64,000 nt of DNA from Streptomyces sp. SDr-06 (GCF_003324565.1 NZ_QOLA01000013.1:1-64000), one strand, 5' to 3'. Positions 17,049 to 27,377 are shown, counted from the stretch's first letter. Translations and numbers: made by a program. The notes: generated by a model from the letters alone, not told the origin.

Positions 17049-17333
17049 CGCACAGTTCCCCGCGCCCCTCGACCCCGGTGTCTTCTGCGCGCCGCGGACG
17101 GCTGTCCGCGCAGTTCCCCGCGCCCCTGAATGCGCCTTCGTCCGCGCGCCGCGTGTGGCTTGTCGCGCAGTTGCCCGCGCCCCTTTCAGACCGTCCTTCG
17201 GCTGGCGACCGTGCGTGGTTGTTCGCGCAGTTCCCCGCGCCCCCGGCAGGGTTGCTGCCGGACACCCTGCATTCGTGAGACCCGCCTTCGTCCGCGGACC
17301 GTGCCCGCTTCTCGCGCAGTTCCCCGCGCCCCT
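17049..17333 (+). repeat. five copies of a 21-bp GC-rich module, 57-89 bp apart
   Basis: The module CGCGCAGTTCCCCGCGCCCCT, or a one- to two-base variant, starts at 17049, 17107, 17164, 17224 and 17313. The first four are spaced 58, 57 and 60 bp. The DNA between copies is also similar (GCGCGCCGCG-type blocks before each copy), so the true unit is about 58 bp. The same module recurs at 29318-29394 and 38541-38824. Confidence 0.85.
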
Positions 17334-17396
17334 AACTGCACCGGTGCTGGCCAGCACCGGGCACCTCAGCCCGTCATGGGGGTCCCCCCTGGCCCT

Positions 17397-17700
17397 TAAG
17401 GCCTTGGGGGAGTTTGAGGACGAGCGCCGTTCAGGCGCGAACGGGGTGTGGGGGCGGAGCCCCCGCCGGGGTTCGAGGGGCGGAGCCCCTCGGGGGGTCT
17501 GGGGCGCAGCCCCAGGGGCCGGACCATCCAACCCCGCGCAACGGGCGGGCGGGTGGGCAGGCCCGCCGGGGTCCGAGGGGCGGAGCCCCTCGAGGGGGTT
17601 TGGGGGCGCAGCCCCCAAGGCTCAGCCATCCACCCCCCGCACGGGCGGGCGGGTGGGAAAACCCCCGGGGTCTGGGGCGGAGCCCCAGGGGGCGGCTCCA
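17397..17700. repeat. composite intergenic repeat with GGGGC/GCCCC inverted elements
   Basis: A block beginning TTGAGGACGAGCGCCGTTCA is followed by several small palindromes such as GGGGCGGAGCCCCT and TGGGGCGCAGCCCCA. The same block, in the opposite orientation, occurs twice at 38443-38738. These are dispersed Streptomyces intergenic repeats, not coding DNA. Confidence 0.75.
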
Positions 17701-17719
17701 ACCGGCGTAACCGAAAAGT

Positions 17720-17752
17720 GGGCCCGCCCCCTGGTTCGCAAGGGGCGGGCCC
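17720..17752 (-). terminator. pst operon terminator
   Basis: An 11-bp perfect stem GGGCCCGCCCC / GGGGCGGGCCC with an 11-base loop is followed on the minus strand by CACTTTTCGG. It lies 57 bp after the pstB stop, so it most likely ends the pst transcript. Confidence 0.85.
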
Positions 17753-17808
17753 GTCGTCTTGCGGTGGCACCGCCATGCAGCACCGCAGACGTCTGGGGGA
17801 GGCGGGGC

Positions 17809-18585
17809 CTAGCCGAAGCGGCCCGAGATGTAGTCCTCCGTGGCCTGGACGGACGGGTTGGAGAAGATCCGCTCGGTCTCGTCGATCTCGATGAGCTTGC
17901 CGGGCTGGCCGACCGCCGCGAGGTTGAAGAAGGCCGTACGGTCCGAGACACGCGCGGCCTGCTGCATGTTGTGCGTCACGATGACGATCGTGAAGCGCTC
18001 CTTGAGCTCGCCGATCAGGTCCTCGATCGCGAGGGTGGAGATCGGGTCGAGGGCGGAGCACGGCTCGTCCATGAGCAGGACGTCCGGCTCCACGGCGATG
18101 GCCCGCGCGATGCACAGACGCTGCTGCTGGCCGCCGGAGAGACCCGAACCGGGCTTGTTGAGGCGGTCCTTGACCTCGTTCCAGAGGTTCGCGCCCTTGA
18201 GCGACTTCTCGACGACGTCGGCCAGTTCGTTCTTCTTGAACTTGCCGTTCAGCCGCAGCCCCGCCGCCACGTTGTCGAAGATCGACATCGTGGGGAACGG
18301 GTTGGGGCGCTGGAAGACCATGCCGACCGTACGGCGCACGGCCACCGGGTCGACCGCGGAGCCGTACAGGTTCTCGTCGTCCAGGAGCACCTTGCCCTCG
18401 ACCCGGCCGCCGGGGGTCACCTCGTGCATGCGGTTGAGGGTGCGCAGGAACGTGGACTTGCCGCAGCCGGACGGGCCGATGAAGGCGGTCACCGAGCGCG
18501 GCTCGACCGTCATCGAGATGTCGTCGATCGCCTTGTGGGCGCCGTAGTAGGCGGAGAGGCCCGATACGTCGATTCGCTTGGCCAT
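17809..18585 (-). CDS. pstB: phosphate ABC transporter ATPase PstB
   Basis: The 258-residue ATPase has Walker [10 protein letters not shown] at 37-45, the ABC signature LSGGQQQR, Walker [14 protein letters not shown] and the switch His in IVIVTHNM. It powers high-affinity phosphate uptake through PstC/PstA. The start MAKRIDVSG at 18585 is preferred over a codon three residues upstream. It is the last gene of pstSCAB, 53 bp after pstA. Confidence 0.97.
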   Translation of the reverse strand: MAKRIDVSGLSAYYGAHKAIDDISMTVEPRSVTAFIGPSGCGKSTFLRTLNRMHEVTPGGRVEGKVLLDDENLYGSAVDPVAVRRTVGMVFQRPNPFPTMSIFDNVAAGLRLNGKFKKNELADVVEKSLKGANLWNEVKDRLNKPGSGLSGGQQQRLCIARAIAVEPDVLLMDEPCSALDPISTLAIEDLIGELKERFTIVIVTHNMQQAARVSDRTAFFNLAAVGQPGKLIEIDETERIFSNPSVQATEDYISGRFG

Positions 18586-18638
18586 AACAATCACTGCTTC
18601 TTTCGAGCGTGCGAGAAGGGGTCGCTGAGATGGCCGCG

Positions 18639-19715
18639 TCAGCGACCGTGCTTGGGGGCCTTCCAGCGGGCGATGCCGCGAGCCACCAGGTTGAGGATCA
18701 TGACGAAGGCGATCAGGACCAGGGCGGCGGCCCAGGCGCGGTCGTACGACGCGTCGCTGCCGACCCGGTACTGCTCCCAGATGTAGAAGGGGAGCGAGGA
18801 CTGAGCACCCGCGAAGGGGTTCGTGTTGATCAGCTGGCTGCCGAAGACGAGCAGCATGATCGGGGCGGTCTCACCGGCGATGCGGGCGATGGCGAGCATG
18901 ACGCCCGTGGTGATGCCGCCGATCGCGGTCGGGATGACCACCTTCAGGATGGTGCGCCACTTCGGTACGCCCAGGGCGAGGGAGGCCTCGCGCAGCTCGT
19001 TCGGGACGAGCTTGAGCATCTCCTCGGTGGAGCGGACCACGACCGGCATCATCAGGATCGCGAGGGCGAGCGAGCCCATGAACCCGGACGGCTGGAGGTC
19101 GAACATCAGCATCAGGGTCAGGATGAAGAGCCCGGCCACGATGGACGGGATGCCCGTCATGACGTCGACGAAGAAGGTGACGGCCCGGGCGAGGGCGCCC
19201 TTGCCGTACTCCACCAGGTAGACCGCGGTGAGCAGGCCGAGCGGCGCGGAGATCAGGGTGGCCAGGCCCACCTGCTCCAGGGTGCCGATCAGCGCGTGGT
19301 AGACGCCGCCGCCCGGCTCGAAGCCGGGGACACCGGCCATCGAGTGGGACAGGAAGTATCCGTTGAGGACCCGGGTGCCGCGGCTGATGGTCGTCCAGAG
19401 CAGCGAGAACAGCGGGATCACGGCGAGGACGAAGCAGACCCAGACCAGGGAGGTCGCCACCCGGTCCTTGGCCTGCCGCTTGTTCTCGACGGCCGAGGTG
19501 ACCGCGTACGAGACGAGGATGAAGAGCAGGGCCGCGATCAGGCCCCACTGGACCTTGCTCGACAGGCCGAAGGCGAGGCCGATCCCGACGGCGAGGGCGA
19601 TCGCGACGAGCGCGAAGGCGGCGCCGGCCCAGCGGGGCAGGGCGCGGTGGCTGAGGCTGCCCCTGCCGGGGGCCGGAGCGGCCGGCCGGGCGTCCTGAAC
19701 GGCTGCGTGGCTCAT
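18639..19715 (-). CDS. pstA: phosphate ABC transporter permease PstA
   Basis: The 358-residue permease has six or seven membrane helices and the EAA-type loop ([21 protein letters not shown]) that contacts PstB. The N-terminal 40 residues are cytoplasmic and Pro/Ala-rich. It forms the membrane channel with PstC. The gap to pstC is 52 bp. Confidence 0.96.
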   Translation of the reverse strand: MSHAAVQDARPAAPAPGRGSLSHRALPRWAGAAFALVAIALAVGIGLAFGLSSKVQWGLIAALLFILVSYAVTSAVENKRQAKDRVATSLVWVCFVLAVIPLFSLLWTTISRGTRVLNGYFLSHSMAGVPGFEPGGGVYHALIGTLEQVGLATLISAPLGLLTAVYLVEYGKGALARAVTFFVDVMTGIPSIVAGLFILTLMLMFDLQPSGFMGSLALAILMMPVVVRSTEEMLKLVPNELREASLALGVPKWRTILKVVIPTAIGGITTGVMLAIARIAGETAPIMLLVFGSQLINTNPFAGAQSSLPFYIWEQYRVGSDASYDRAWAAALVLIAFVMILNLVARGIARWKAPKHGR

Positions 19716-19767
19716 GCGAGGCTCCCTTCGGGGGCTGCGGTACGGAGGCTGCGGGAAGGCACGGTGC

Positions 19768-20766
19768 TCATGCGTTGGCTCCCGAGTACTCCTTGCGGCG
19801 CGCGATGATCATGCGTGCGGCGCCGTTGACCAGCAGGGTGAGCACGAAGAGGACCAGGCCGGAGGCGATCAGCGCGTCCCGGCCGAGCTGGTTGGACTCG
19901 TCGAACTTCGCGGCGATGTTCTGCGCGAAGGTGCCGCCGCCCGGGTTGAGCAGGTGCAGCGAGACGATGTAGCTCGGGGAGAGGACCGTGGCGACGGCCA
20001 TGGTCTCGCCGAGCGCGCGGCCCAGGCCCAGCATCGAGGCGGAGATCACGCCCGAGCGGCCGAAGGGCAGCACCGAGAGGCGGATGACCTCCCAGCGGGT
20101 CGCGCCGAGGGCCAGGGCGGCCTCCTCGTTCATGCGCGGGACCTGGAGGAACACCTCGCGGCTGACGCTGGTCACGATCGGCAGGATCATGATCGCGAGC
20201 AGGATGCCGACGGTGAAGATGGAGCGGGCGACGCCGACCTCGGTCTTCTCGAAGACGTAGGTCCAGCCCAGGTAGGTGTCGAGCCACTCGTTGAAGCCGC
20301 CGAGGTAGGGCACGAGGAACAGGGCGCCCCAGATGCCGTAGACGATCGACGGGACGGCGGCGAGCAGGTCGACGACGTACGCGAGCGGCGCGGCCAGCTT
20401 GCGCGGCGCGTAGTGCGAGATGAACAGGGCGATGCCGACGGCGATCGGGACCGCGATGGCCATCGCGACGACCGAGCTGACGACGGTGCCGAAGAGCAGG
20501 ACGGCGATGCCGAACGCGGGGGGGCTGCCGGCCGGGTTCCAGTCGAAGGTGGTCAGGAAGTTGCCCTGGTCCTTCGAGATCGCGATGCCGGCCCGGACAC
20601 TGAGGAAGACGGCGATGGCCGCCATGACGACGAGCAGGAAGATGCCCGAGCCCCGCGAGAGTCCGAGGAAGATCTTGTCGCCCGCGCGGCCGGTGGACTG
20701 CTTGCGGCGCGCTGCCGGGGCGGGAGCGGGAGGTGGTGGGGTGTCCGTTGCTATGGAAGAAGCCAT
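19768..20766 (-). CDS. pstC: phosphate ABC transporter permease PstC
   Basis: A 332-residue permease beginning MASSIATDTPPPPAPA, with six membrane helices and the EAA loop (MNEEAALALGATRWEVIRLSV). The frame stays open far upstream through pstS, but that is an antisense-type artefact of GC bias. The ATG at 20766 gives the normal family length. It follows pstS after a 134-bp gap that holds a strong hairpin. Confidence 0.95.
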   Translation of the reverse strand: MASSIATDTPPPPAPAPAARRKQSTGRAGDKIFLGLSRGSGIFLLVVMAAIAVFLSVRAGIAISKDQGNFLTTFDWNPAGSPPAFGIAVLLFGTVVSSVVAMAIAVPIAVGIALFISHYAPRKLAAPLAYVVDLLAAVPSIVYGIWGALFLVPYLGGFNEWLDTYLGWTYVFEKTEVGVARSIFTVGILLAIMILPIVTSVSREVFLQVPRMNEEAALALGATRWEVIRLSVLPFGRSGVISASMLGLGRALGETMAVATVLSPSYIVSLHLLNPGGGTFAQNIAAKFDESNQLGRDALIASGLVLFVLTLLVNGAARMIIARRKEYSGANA

Positions 20767-20828
20767 GATCTTTCCGGTCTGTGGGCGGGGCCCGAGGGTC
20801 CCTGGCGGCGGTGCACCGGATGGTGTGC

Positions 20829-20855
20829 GGCGGGGGCCGGATCGGGGCCCCCGCC
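20829..20855 (-). terminator. pstS-pstC intercistronic hairpin
   Basis: A perfect 10-bp stem GGCGGGGGCC / GGCCCCCGCC with a 7-base loop lies between pstS and pstC, without a T run. It probably causes partial termination or shields the pstS 3' end, so that the binding protein is made in excess of the permeases. Confidence 0.65.
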
Positions 20856-20900
20856 CCACGCGAGCCGTCGGGTCTTCGGCCCGGCGGCTCAACTGGTCTG

Positions 20901-22046
20901 CTACTGGAGCTCGTTGATGGTCGAGACGACCTTGGAGTTGATCTCGGCCGGGATGGGCGCGTAGCTGGCGTCGGTGAGCAGCTTCTGCCCGTCGGCGCCG
21001 GCGGCGTAGGAGAGGAAGGACTTGACCGTGCCGAGGGTGGCCGGCTTGTTGCCCTTGTCGCAGACGACCTCGTACGTCACGAGGACGATCGGGTAGGCGT
21101 TGTCGGCCTTGGTCGTGTAGTCCAGCTTCAGCGCCAGGTCCTTGCCGGTGCCGGCGATCTTCGCGGCGGCGATGGCGGTGGAGGCGTTGGCGGAGCTGGC
21201 CTTGACCGGGGCGGACGCGCCGGTGTTGATGTCGACGGTCTTGATCGACTGCGAGGAGGCGTACGAGAGCTCGAAGTAGCCGATCGCGCCGTTGGTCTGC
21301 TTGACCTGGGCGGCGACGCCGGCCGAGCCGGACGCGGCCTGGCCGCCGGGCGCGGCCCACTTCTTGGCGGGCGCGTACGACCAGTCGGCCTTGGCCGTGG
21401 CGCTGAGGTACTTGGTGAGGTTCTCGGTGGTGCCGGAGTCCTCGGAGCGGTGGAAGGCCTGGATCGCCAGGTCGGGGAGCTTGGCGCTCGGGTTCAGCTT
21501 GGCGATGGCCTCGTCGTTCCACTTGGTGATCTTGCCGTTGAAGATCTTCGCGAGCGTCGAGGCGTCCAGGACGAGGTTGTCGACGCCCTCCACGTGGAAG
21601 CCGATCGCGATCGGGCCGCCGACCATGGGCAGGTTGATGCCCTGGCCGCCGCCGGTGCAGACCTTCTTGGAGTCCTCCACCTGCTGGGCGTTGAGCGGGG
21701 AGTCGGAGCCGGCGAAGCCGACCGTGCCCTGGGTGAAGGCGACGATGCCTTCGCCGGAGGACGAGGACTTGTAGTTGATCTGCGCGTCCTTGCAGGCCGC
21801 CATGTAGTTCTTGACCCACAGGTCCATGGCGTTCTTCTGCGCGGAGGAGCCGGAGGCCAGGAGCTGGCCCTTGGCGCCGTCGCACTTCACGTTGGAGGCG
21901 GCCCCGGTGGTCTTGTCGCCGCTGCCGCCCGTGCTCCCGCCGCCGCTGTTGTTGTCGCTGCCGCACGCCGTGAGGGCCAGGGCGCTGGACACGGCGATGA
22001 CGCCGAGGGCGGTGGCGCGGAGCCGGTTCTTGCGCTGAAGCTTCAC
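20901..22046 (-). CDS. pstS: phosphate-binding lipoprotein PstS
   Basis: The 381-residue protein has a lipoprotein signal with lipobox ALTAC (Cys28), a Gly/Ser-rich linker (GSDNNSGGGSTGGSG), and the PstS domain (LASGSSAQKNAMDLW, FAGSDSPLNAQQV, FHRSEDSGTTENLTKYL). It captures phosphate outside the membrane for PstCAB. A PHO box lies upstream at 22180-22201, so PhoP activation under phosphate limitation is expected. Confidence 0.97.
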   Translation of the reverse strand: MKLQRKNRLRATALGVIAVSSALALTACGSDNNSGGGSTGGSGDKTTGAASNVKCDGAKGQLLASGSSAQKNAMDLWVKNYMAACKDAQINYKSSSSGEGIVAFTQGTVGFAGSDSPLNAQQVEDSKKVCTGGGQGINLPMVGGPIAIGFHVEGVDNLVLDASTLAKIFNGKITKWNDEAIAKLNPSAKLPDLAIQAFHRSEDSGTTENLTKYLSATAKADWSYAPAKKWAAPGGQAASGSAGVAAQVKQTNGAIGYFELSYASSQSIKTVDINTGASAPVKASSANASTAIAAAKIAGTGKDLALKLDYTTKADNAYPIVLVTYEVVCDKGNKPATLGTVKSFLSYAAGADGQKLLTDASYAPIPAEINSKVVSTINELQ

Positions 22047-22146
22047 TTTCGGGTGTTCCTTCCGGGAGCCGCCGGTTTCCGTTCGTTGTACGGCGGCGTG
22101 CGTGGTGAGGCGGTGAGGGCGGGATGCCGTGCACCGTGTAAGGCCG

Positions 22147-22201
22147 AAATTAGGCAGAACAGGTGAAGCGGTCGACGGGGGAGAGTTAACGGAAGGTGAA
22201 C
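22147..22201 (-). promoter_or_regulatory. pstS promoter with PHO box
   Basis: On the minus strand two 11-bp direct repeat units stand side by side: GTTCACCTTCC (22191-22201) and GTTAACTCTCC (22180-22190). This is the Streptomyces PhoP-binding layout. A further TTCACC lies at about 22164-22169 and a TAATTT -10 candidate at 22147-22152. The start codon is 100 bp downstream. Confidence 0.85.
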
Positions 22202-22315
22202 CGTGGCGGGCAGTGCGGTGCCGACCGTTACCGGTTCGTGTTCAGGTGGCATACGGAAACGGCTCCGCGCCCGGGGAACACCGCGGCGGGCCCGGATTCC
22301 GGCGGCGCCGCGGGG

Positions 22316-22744
22316 TCAGGCGGAGTGGAGCGCGTCGAGGAGCGCGAGGACCAGCTGGCGGTCGCGGGGCTCGGTGAGGCGGTGGTGGGCGGCCGCGGGG
22401 GGCAGCCAGAGCAGCCGGTCGACCTCGGAGTTCGAGCGGAAGCGGCCCTCGCCCGCCTCGGCGGCCCAGTAGTCCACCCGCTTGGGGCGGCCCTGGCCGT
22501 CGGTGTAGTGCACGGTGGGCAGCGCGGCGCCGGGCGTGCACTGGTGCCCGGTCTCCTCCAGCACCTCGCGCAGCGCGCCCGCGAGCGCGTCCTCGCCCCG
22601 CTTCAGCTTGCCCTTGGGGTGGGACCAGTCGTCGTACTTGGGCCGGTGGACGAGGCAGACCTCCAGCCCGCCGTCCCCCCAGGGGGAGCGGCGCCACAGG
22701 ACGCATCCCGCGGCGAGGACGGTTCCGTCGGGTGCGGTACTCAT
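22316..22744 (-). CDS. Nudix hydrolase (MutT-like)
   Basis: A 142-residue protein with a complete Nudix box, from GKLKRGEDALAGALREV through LEETGH. Nudix enzymes cleave nucleoside diphosphate-X compounds. In this position it may act on nucleotides, diadenosine polyphosphates or inositol pyrophosphates; the substrate is not determined. Its ATG overlaps the TGA of the CHAD gene by four bases, so it is the third gene of a ppk-CHAD-Nudix operon. It corresponds to SCO4143 from memory. Confidence 0.9.
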   Translation of the reverse strand: MSTAPDGTVLAAGCVLWRRSPWGDGGLEVCLVHRPKYDDWSHPKGKLKRGEDALAGALREVLEETGHQCTPGAALPTVHYTDGQGRPKRVDYWAAEAGEGRFRSNSEVDRLLWLPPAAAHHRLTEPRDRQLVLALLDALHSA

Positions 22745-23748
22745 GGGGCGGCCGTGGTGGCCGGGGGTGCGGTGCTCACCGCCACAGGCTGCCAGACCCG
22801 CTGGAAGGCGAAGCGGGCCGCCTCCACGTCGTGCCGCTGGTCGGCGTGGAGCACCCCGAGCGCGTACGCCGTGGCCGGGGCGATCCGCGGGGTGCGGGCC
22901 GCCGCCGAGGCGGCGGCCGCGGCCTCGGCGGCGTCCCGGTGCCGGTCGAGGGCGCGCCCGGCGGCGAGCAGGCGCTCGCAGGGAGCCGTGTCGCCGAGCC
23001 CGTGGCGCAGCACCTCCTGGGCGTACCGGTGCAGCCGCAGGAGCAGCCGGACCTGGTGCCAGGGGCTGTCCTGGCTCTCGCTCTCCTGGACCAGTGCCTC
23101 CGCGTTGTACGGGCGGGCGGCGCGGGCCAGCGGCAGCGCGGCCACCGCCCGCTCCAGGCGGTCCTCGGCGTCCAGGGCCGCGGGCGTGAGCACCTCGCAG
23201 GCGTGGGTGGCGGCCGCGGACGTCAGCGGCACCTCGCTGGCCAGCAGCGCGACCGCGTCCGCCACGGCGTGGAACCGGGAGGAGCCGAGCGCCTGGAGCG
23301 CCGCCGAGTGGGCCCGGGTGCGGGCCAGCGTCAGCTGCCGGTCGAGCAGCGCGCCCGCCCGGGCGGCGCCCACCGTGAGGCTGCCCGCGTCCCCGCGCTG
23401 CGGCGGCACCTGGCTGCCGGAGAGCCGGTGCAGGGCGTCCAGGAGCCGGGTGAGCCGGGCGGCGGTGGCGTGCTCGCCCGCCAACGTGCCGGACAGCCAC
23501 GCCAGTTCGGTGCGCAGCGGGTCGGCCCACGCCGCGTCGAGCAGCGGGCGGAAGGTGTGCAGGGTGCCGCTGATGCGGCGGGCGGCCGCGCGCAGGGCGC
23601 GGGCGGCCTCCTCGCTGGTGTGGTTGTCGGGCCCCGCCTCGCGGTGGAGGCGGAGACTGCGCAGGAATTCCCCCGCCTGCGCGTGGAGGTAGGGGGCCAG
23701 GACCTCGCCCGCCAGCTCCTGTCCGGCGATGTTCTCAGGGCGTTGCAC
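22741..23748 (-). CDS. CHAD-domain polyphosphate-associated protein
   Basis: The 335-residue helical protein is rich in Arg, His and Ala, and carries the CHAD pattern with repeated conserved His and Arg ([32 protein letters not shown]). CHAD domains bind inorganic polyphosphate. Its start overlaps the 3' end of ppk by 14 bp, which fits a role in handling the Ppk product. It also overlaps the Nudix gene downstream. Confidence 0.9.
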   Translation of the reverse strand: MQRPENIAGQELAGEVLAPYLHAQAGEFLRSLRLHREAGPDNHTSEEAARALRAAARRISGTLHTFRPLLDAAWADPLRTELAWLSGTLAGEHATAARLTRLLDALHRLSGSQVPPQRGDAGSLTVGAARAGALLDRQLTLARTRAHSAALQALGSSRFHAVADAVALLASEVPLTSAAATHACEVLTPAALDAEDRLERAVAALPLARAARPYNAEALVQESESQDSPWHQVRLLLRLHRYAQEVLRHGLGDTAPCERLLAAGRALDRHRDAAEAAAAASAAARTPRIAPATAYALGVLHADQRHDVEAARFAFQRVWQPVAVSTAPPATTAAP

Positions 23749-26005
23749 GCCGGCGCCTCCGGGCGTCTATCAGCATCTCCTGTACGTTGCGCAGCGGCTG
23801 TCCCTCGGCGTCGGTCGAGTGCCGGGTCCAGTTCCCGTCGGCGCCCAGGTGCCAGGACGAGGTCGTGTCCGACATCCCGGTCTCCAGGAGCCGGCTCAGG
23901 GCCGCGCGGTGGGCCGGGTCGGCGACCCGGACCAGTGCCTCGATGCGTCGGTCGAGGTTGCGGTGCATCATGTCGGCGCTGCCGAACCAGACTTCGGGCT
24001 CGCCGCCGTTGCCGAAGGCGAAGACCCGCGAGTGCTCCAGGAAGCGGCCGAGGATCGAACGGACCCGGATGTTCTCCGAGAGGCCGGTCACCCCCGGGCG
24101 TACGGCGCAGATGCCGCGTACCCAGATGTCGACCGGTACGCCCGCCTGGGAGGCCCGGTAGCAGGCGTCGATGACGGCCTCGTCGACCATCGAGTTGACC
24201 TTGATGCGGACGTAGGCGGGCCGCCCGGCGTGCTGGTGGGCGATCTCCTTGTTGATCCGCGAGACCAGGCCGTCCCGCAGGGACTTGGGGGCGACCAGCA
24301 GCCGCCGGTAGGTCTCCCGGCGGGAGTACCCGGACAGCCGGTTGAAGAGGTCCGAGAGGTCGGCGCCGACCTGCGGGTCGGCGGTCAGCAGCCCCAGGTC
24401 CTCGTAGAGGCGGGCCGTCTTGGGGTGGTAGTTGCCGGTCCCCACGTGCGAGTAGCGGCGCAGCGTGTCGCCCTCCTGGCGCACCACCAGGGAGAGCTTG
24501 CAGTGCGTCTTGAGGCCGACGAGCCCGTAGACCACGTGGCAGCCGGACTCCTCCAGCTTGCGCGCCCACTTGATGTTGGCCTGCTCGTCGAAGCGGGCCT
24601 TGATCTCGACGAGGACGAGCACCTGCTTGCCCGACTCGGCCGCGTCTATCAGCGCGTCCACGATCGGTGAGTCGCCCGAAGTCCGGTACAGGGTCTGCTT
24701 GATGGCCAGCACGTCCGGGTCGGACGCGGCCTGTTCCAGGAAGGCCTGCACCGAGGTGGAGAACGAGTCGTACGGGTGGTGGAGCAGGACGTCGCGCTCG
24801 CGGACGGCGGCGAAGATGTCGGGCGCGGAGGCGGACTCGACCTCGGCGAGGTCGCGGTGGGTGCCCGCGACGAACTTGGGGAACTTCAGCTCCGGCCGGT
24901 CGAGCGCGGAGATCCCGAACAGGCCGGTCAGGTCGAGCGGGCCGGGCAGCGGGTAGACCTCGGCGTCCGAGATCTTCAACTCCCGTACGAGCAGGTCGAG
25001 TACGTACGGGTCGATGGACTCCTCGACCTCCAGGCGCACCGGCGGGCCGAAGCGGCGCCGCATGAGTTCCTTCTCCAGGGCCTGGAGCAGGTTCTCGGCG
25101 TCGTCCTCCTCGACTTCGAGGTCCTCGTTGCGCGTCACCCGGAACATGTGGTGCGCGAGCACCTCCATGCCGGGAAAGAGCTCCTCCAGGTGTGCCGCGA
25201 TGACGTCCTCCAGCGGCACGTAGCGCTGCGGCGAGGCCTCAAGGAAGCGAGAGAGCAGCGGCGGGACCTTCACCCGCGCGAAGTGGCGGTGGCCCGAGAC
25301 CGGGTTGCGCACCACCACGGCGAGGTTGAGCGAGAGCCCCGAGATGTACGGGAAGGGGTGCGCGGGGTCCACGGCCAGCGGGGTCAGGACCGGGAAGATC
25401 CGCTGCCGGAACAGGGTGAAGAGGCGGGCCTGCTCCTTCTCGGTGAGCTCCGGCCAGCGGATCAGGTGGATGCCGTCGTCGGCCAGGGCGGGCGCCACGT
25501 CCTGCTGGTAGCAGGCGGCGTGCCGGGCCATGAGCTCGCGCGAGCGCGTCCAGATCAGGTCCAGGACCTCGCGCGGCTGGAGACCGGAGGCGGAGCGGGT
25601 GGCGACGCCGGTGGCGATGCGGCGCTTGAGTCCGGCCACCCGGACCATGAAGAACTCGTCCAGGTTCGAGGCGAAGATCGCCAGGAAGTTGGCCCGTTCG
25701 AGCAGCGGGGTCGCCGGGTCCTCGGCGAGCTCCAGAACGCGCTCGTTGAACGCGAGCCAGCTGCGTTCGCGGTCCAGGAAACGGCCCGAGGGAAGCTCGT
25801 CGCCCTCGCCCTCGCTCTCGTCCTCGTAGGCGTCCAGGTCCGCGTCGATGTCCGGCTCCAGGGCGATGGGGGCCCCTCCCTGCTCGAACGAAGTTGAGAG
25901 CTCGGGGGAGGCGGCCGCGAGGGTGTGCGGCCGGTGCGCGGCTATGGAGCCGACGGACGGCTGGGCGGGCTGGAGCGGGACCTCGGCGCTGGGCTGCTGG
26001 CTCAT
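23735..26005 (-). CDS. ppk: polyphosphate kinase
   Basis: The 756-residue Ppk1 has its four domains: an N-terminal region after a variable 110-residue leader, then [19 protein letters not shown], the catalytic domain with [22 protein letters not shown] (phospho-His region, split here as [12 protein letters not shown] then [10 protein letters not shown]) and the second His motif [14 protein letters not shown]. It reversibly makes polyphosphate from ATP. The start MSQQPSAEV at 26005 is preceded by GGGGAC. ppk is a PhoP target in S. lividans, from the literature as I recall, but no strong PHO box was evident. Confidence 0.95.
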   Translation of the reverse strand: MSQQPSAEVPLQPAQPSVGSIAAHRPHTLAAASPELSTSFEQGGAPIALEPDIDADLDAYEDESEGEGDELPSGRFLDRERSWLAFNERVLELAEDPATPLLERANFLAIFASNLDEFFMVRVAGLKRRIATGVATRSASGLQPREVLDLIWTRSRELMARHAACYQQDVAPALADDGIHLIRWPELTEKEQARLFTLFRQRIFPVLTPLAVDPAHPFPYISGLSLNLAVVVRNPVSGHRHFARVKVPPLLSRFLEASPQRYVPLEDVIAAHLEELFPGMEVLAHHMFRVTRNEDLEVEEDDAENLLQALEKELMRRRFGPPVRLEVEESIDPYVLDLLVRELKISDAEVYPLPGPLDLTGLFGISALDRPELKFPKFVAGTHRDLAEVESASAPDIFAAVRERDVLLHHPYDSFSTSVQAFLEQAASDPDVLAIKQTLYRTSGDSPIVDALIDAAESGKQVLVLVEIKARFDEQANIKWARKLEESGCHVVYGLVGLKTHCKLSLVVRQEGDTLRRYSHVGTGNYHPKTARLYEDLGLLTADPQVGADLSDLFNRLSGYSRRETYRRLLVAPKSLRDGLVSRINKEIAHQHAGRPAYVRIKVNSMVDEAVIDACYRASQAGVPVDIWVRGICAVRPGVTGLSENIRVRSILGRFLEHSRVFAFGNGGEPEVWFGSADMMHRNLDRRIEALVRVADPAHRAALSRLLETGMSDTTSSWHLGADGNWTRHSTDAEGQPLRNVQEMLIDARRRRRATP

Positions 26006-26294
26006 GTCCCCATTGTTCCGCGCGTCGGGGCTGTCCAGCGCGTCGGAGAGGGCGGGGGTCAGGGCCCGGGGGGTTCTCGCGGGGGGAACTGTTCCGTTCC
26101 GGGTGGCGGGCGCCGGCGGCTTCATTACGCGAGCGTCGCAAGCGTGTCTGAATGGCTGGTTACGAGGACATGACGTAAGGGCAAGCGAACCCCGGCCCCC
26201 GGGCGTCGCCCAGGGGGCCGGTCGGCCGGTCGGCCCGTCTGCGGGGCGCGGCCACCAGCATGCGGCGGCCCGCCGGGCCGGGGCAAGGGGCGGG

Positions 26295-27218
26295 TCAGGA
26301 CTCCGCGCGGTACATCAGGTCGACCTCGTGCGTGGTGAAGCCGAGGCGCTCGTACACCGTGACGGCCGCCGTGTTGTCGGCGTCGACGTACAGCATCGCG
26401 GTGGGCAGGCCCTCGGCGGCGAGGTGGCGCAGGCCCGTCGCGGTCAGCGCCTTGCCGAGGCCGCCGCCCTGCGCGTCGGGCCGGATCCCGACGACGTACA
26501 CCTCGCCGAGCCGCTCCTCGGCGTGCACCTTGGTCCAGTGGAAGCCGACGAGTTCGCCGTCCTTCTCCGCGAGGAAGAAGCCCTTCGGGTCGAACCACGG
26601 CTCGGCCTTGCGGTCGTCCAGGTCGCGCTGGGTCAGCGAGCCCTGCTCGGGGTGGTGCGCGAAGGCGGCCGCGTTCACCGCGAGCCAGGCCGCGTCGTCC
26701 TCGCCCGGCGTGAACGTGCGCACGGTGACGCCCTCGGGCCAGACGGGCTCGGCGATGTCGAGCGGGCTCAACGGGCGCCGCAGCTGGCGCAGTTCGCGGA
26801 ACAGGGTCAGGCCCAGAACCTGGGCGAGGTGGCGGGCCGCCGAGTGGCCGCCGTGCGCCCACACCCGCAGCCGCTTGCCGGTCGCGCCGAGCAGCGCGCT
26901 GCCGAGCGCGCGGCCGTGCCCGTGGCCCCGGTACGCGGGGTGCACCACCAGCTCGGCGGCGGGCGCCTCCACCGGGTCGGTGTCCTCCAGCTGGGCGTAC
27001 CCGACCAGCGCATCGCCCACCGTCAGCAGGAAGTGCCGCACGCCGTCGCGGCGGCCCCCGCGCAACTGGAGCCGCCCCTGCTCGGAAACGGCCTGCTGCC
27101 CGTCGCCGCGGGCGGCTTCGGCGAGGAGGCCGAGGACGGCCTGCGCCTGGGAGTGACTGAGCTCGTCGAGCGTCTGGATCTCACGGGTGGACGGGGCGGG
27201 GGCGGCTGCGTCTGTCAT
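26295..27218 (-). CDS. mshD: mycothiol synthase MshD
   Basis: The 307-residue protein consists of two tandem GNAT domains, the second ending with GVRRDPAQGG-like acetyl-CoA loop ([19 protein letters not shown]) and [17 protein letters not shown]. MshD acetylates Cys-GlcN-Ins, the last step of mycothiol synthesis. The start at 27218 has TACTCT exactly seven bases upstream, so the mRNA is probably leaderless. mshA lies elsewhere in the window (55881). Confidence 0.93.
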   Translation of the reverse strand: MTDAAAPAPSTREIQTLDELSHSQAQAVLGLLAEAARGDGQQAVSEQGRLQLRGGRRDGVRHFLLTVGDALVGYAQLEDTDPVEAPAAELVVHPAYRGHGHGRALGSALLGATGKRLRVWAHGGHSAARHLAQVLGLTLFRELRQLRRPLSPLDIAEPVWPEGVTVRTFTPGEDDAAWLAVNAAAFAHHPEQGSLTQRDLDDRKAEPWFDPKGFFLAEKDGELVGFHWTKVHAEERLGEVYVVGIRPDAQGGGLGKALTATGLRHLAAEGLPTAMLYVDADNTAAVTVYERLGFTTHEVDLMYRAES

Positions 27219-27344
27219 GCCTACGAGAGTACGGCGGGGGGCCTCGCGGCCGGGGTGGGCCGGGCGTCCGCGATCAACGGCAACCAGCTCGTGACCCGCC
27301 ACCCCCTGTTGCGCTACGCGCGTTGACCATAGGCTGCGCCGGGA

Positions 27345-27377
27345 ATTCACCGGACACTCACAGGGGACTCAAAGACC
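27345..27377 (+). promoter_or_regulatory. PHO-like 11-bp direct repeats before the 5'-nucleotidase
   Basis: ATTCACCGGAC, ACTCACAGGGG and ACTCAAAGACC follow each other with exact 11-bp period. Only the first is close to the GTTCACC consensus. They lie right before the start codon, downstream of a TAGGCT -10 candidate (27330-27335), which is unusual for an activator. Confidence 0.45.

Larger units (their letters stand above)
16863..17808. other. 946-bp gene-free convergent gap filled with repeats
   Basis: Between the convergent Pit and pstB genes there is no credible reading frame. The left half carries a periodic GC-rich module (17049-17333). The right half carries inverted GGGGC/GCCCC elements (about 17397-17700), then the pst terminator (17720-17752). 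Long frames crossing it are low-complexity Gly/Arg/Pro. Confidence 0.8.

Noticed and set aside
17049-17333. CRISPR array
   Set aside because: 21-bp repeats with about 37-bp gaps look CRISPR-like, but the repeats vary, the gaps resemble each other, the same module occurs at other sites and no cas gene is present.
15843-17618. A 591-codon minus-strand frame across the Pit gene and repeat gap
   Set aside because: It is antisense to a certain gene and then reads through intergenic repeats; the composition is Arg/Gly/Pro-rich with no domain.
20767-22134. N-terminal extension of PstC to 788 residues
   Set aside because: The extra part is pstS read in another frame. The pstC start at 20766 gives the usual length and a normal N-terminus.
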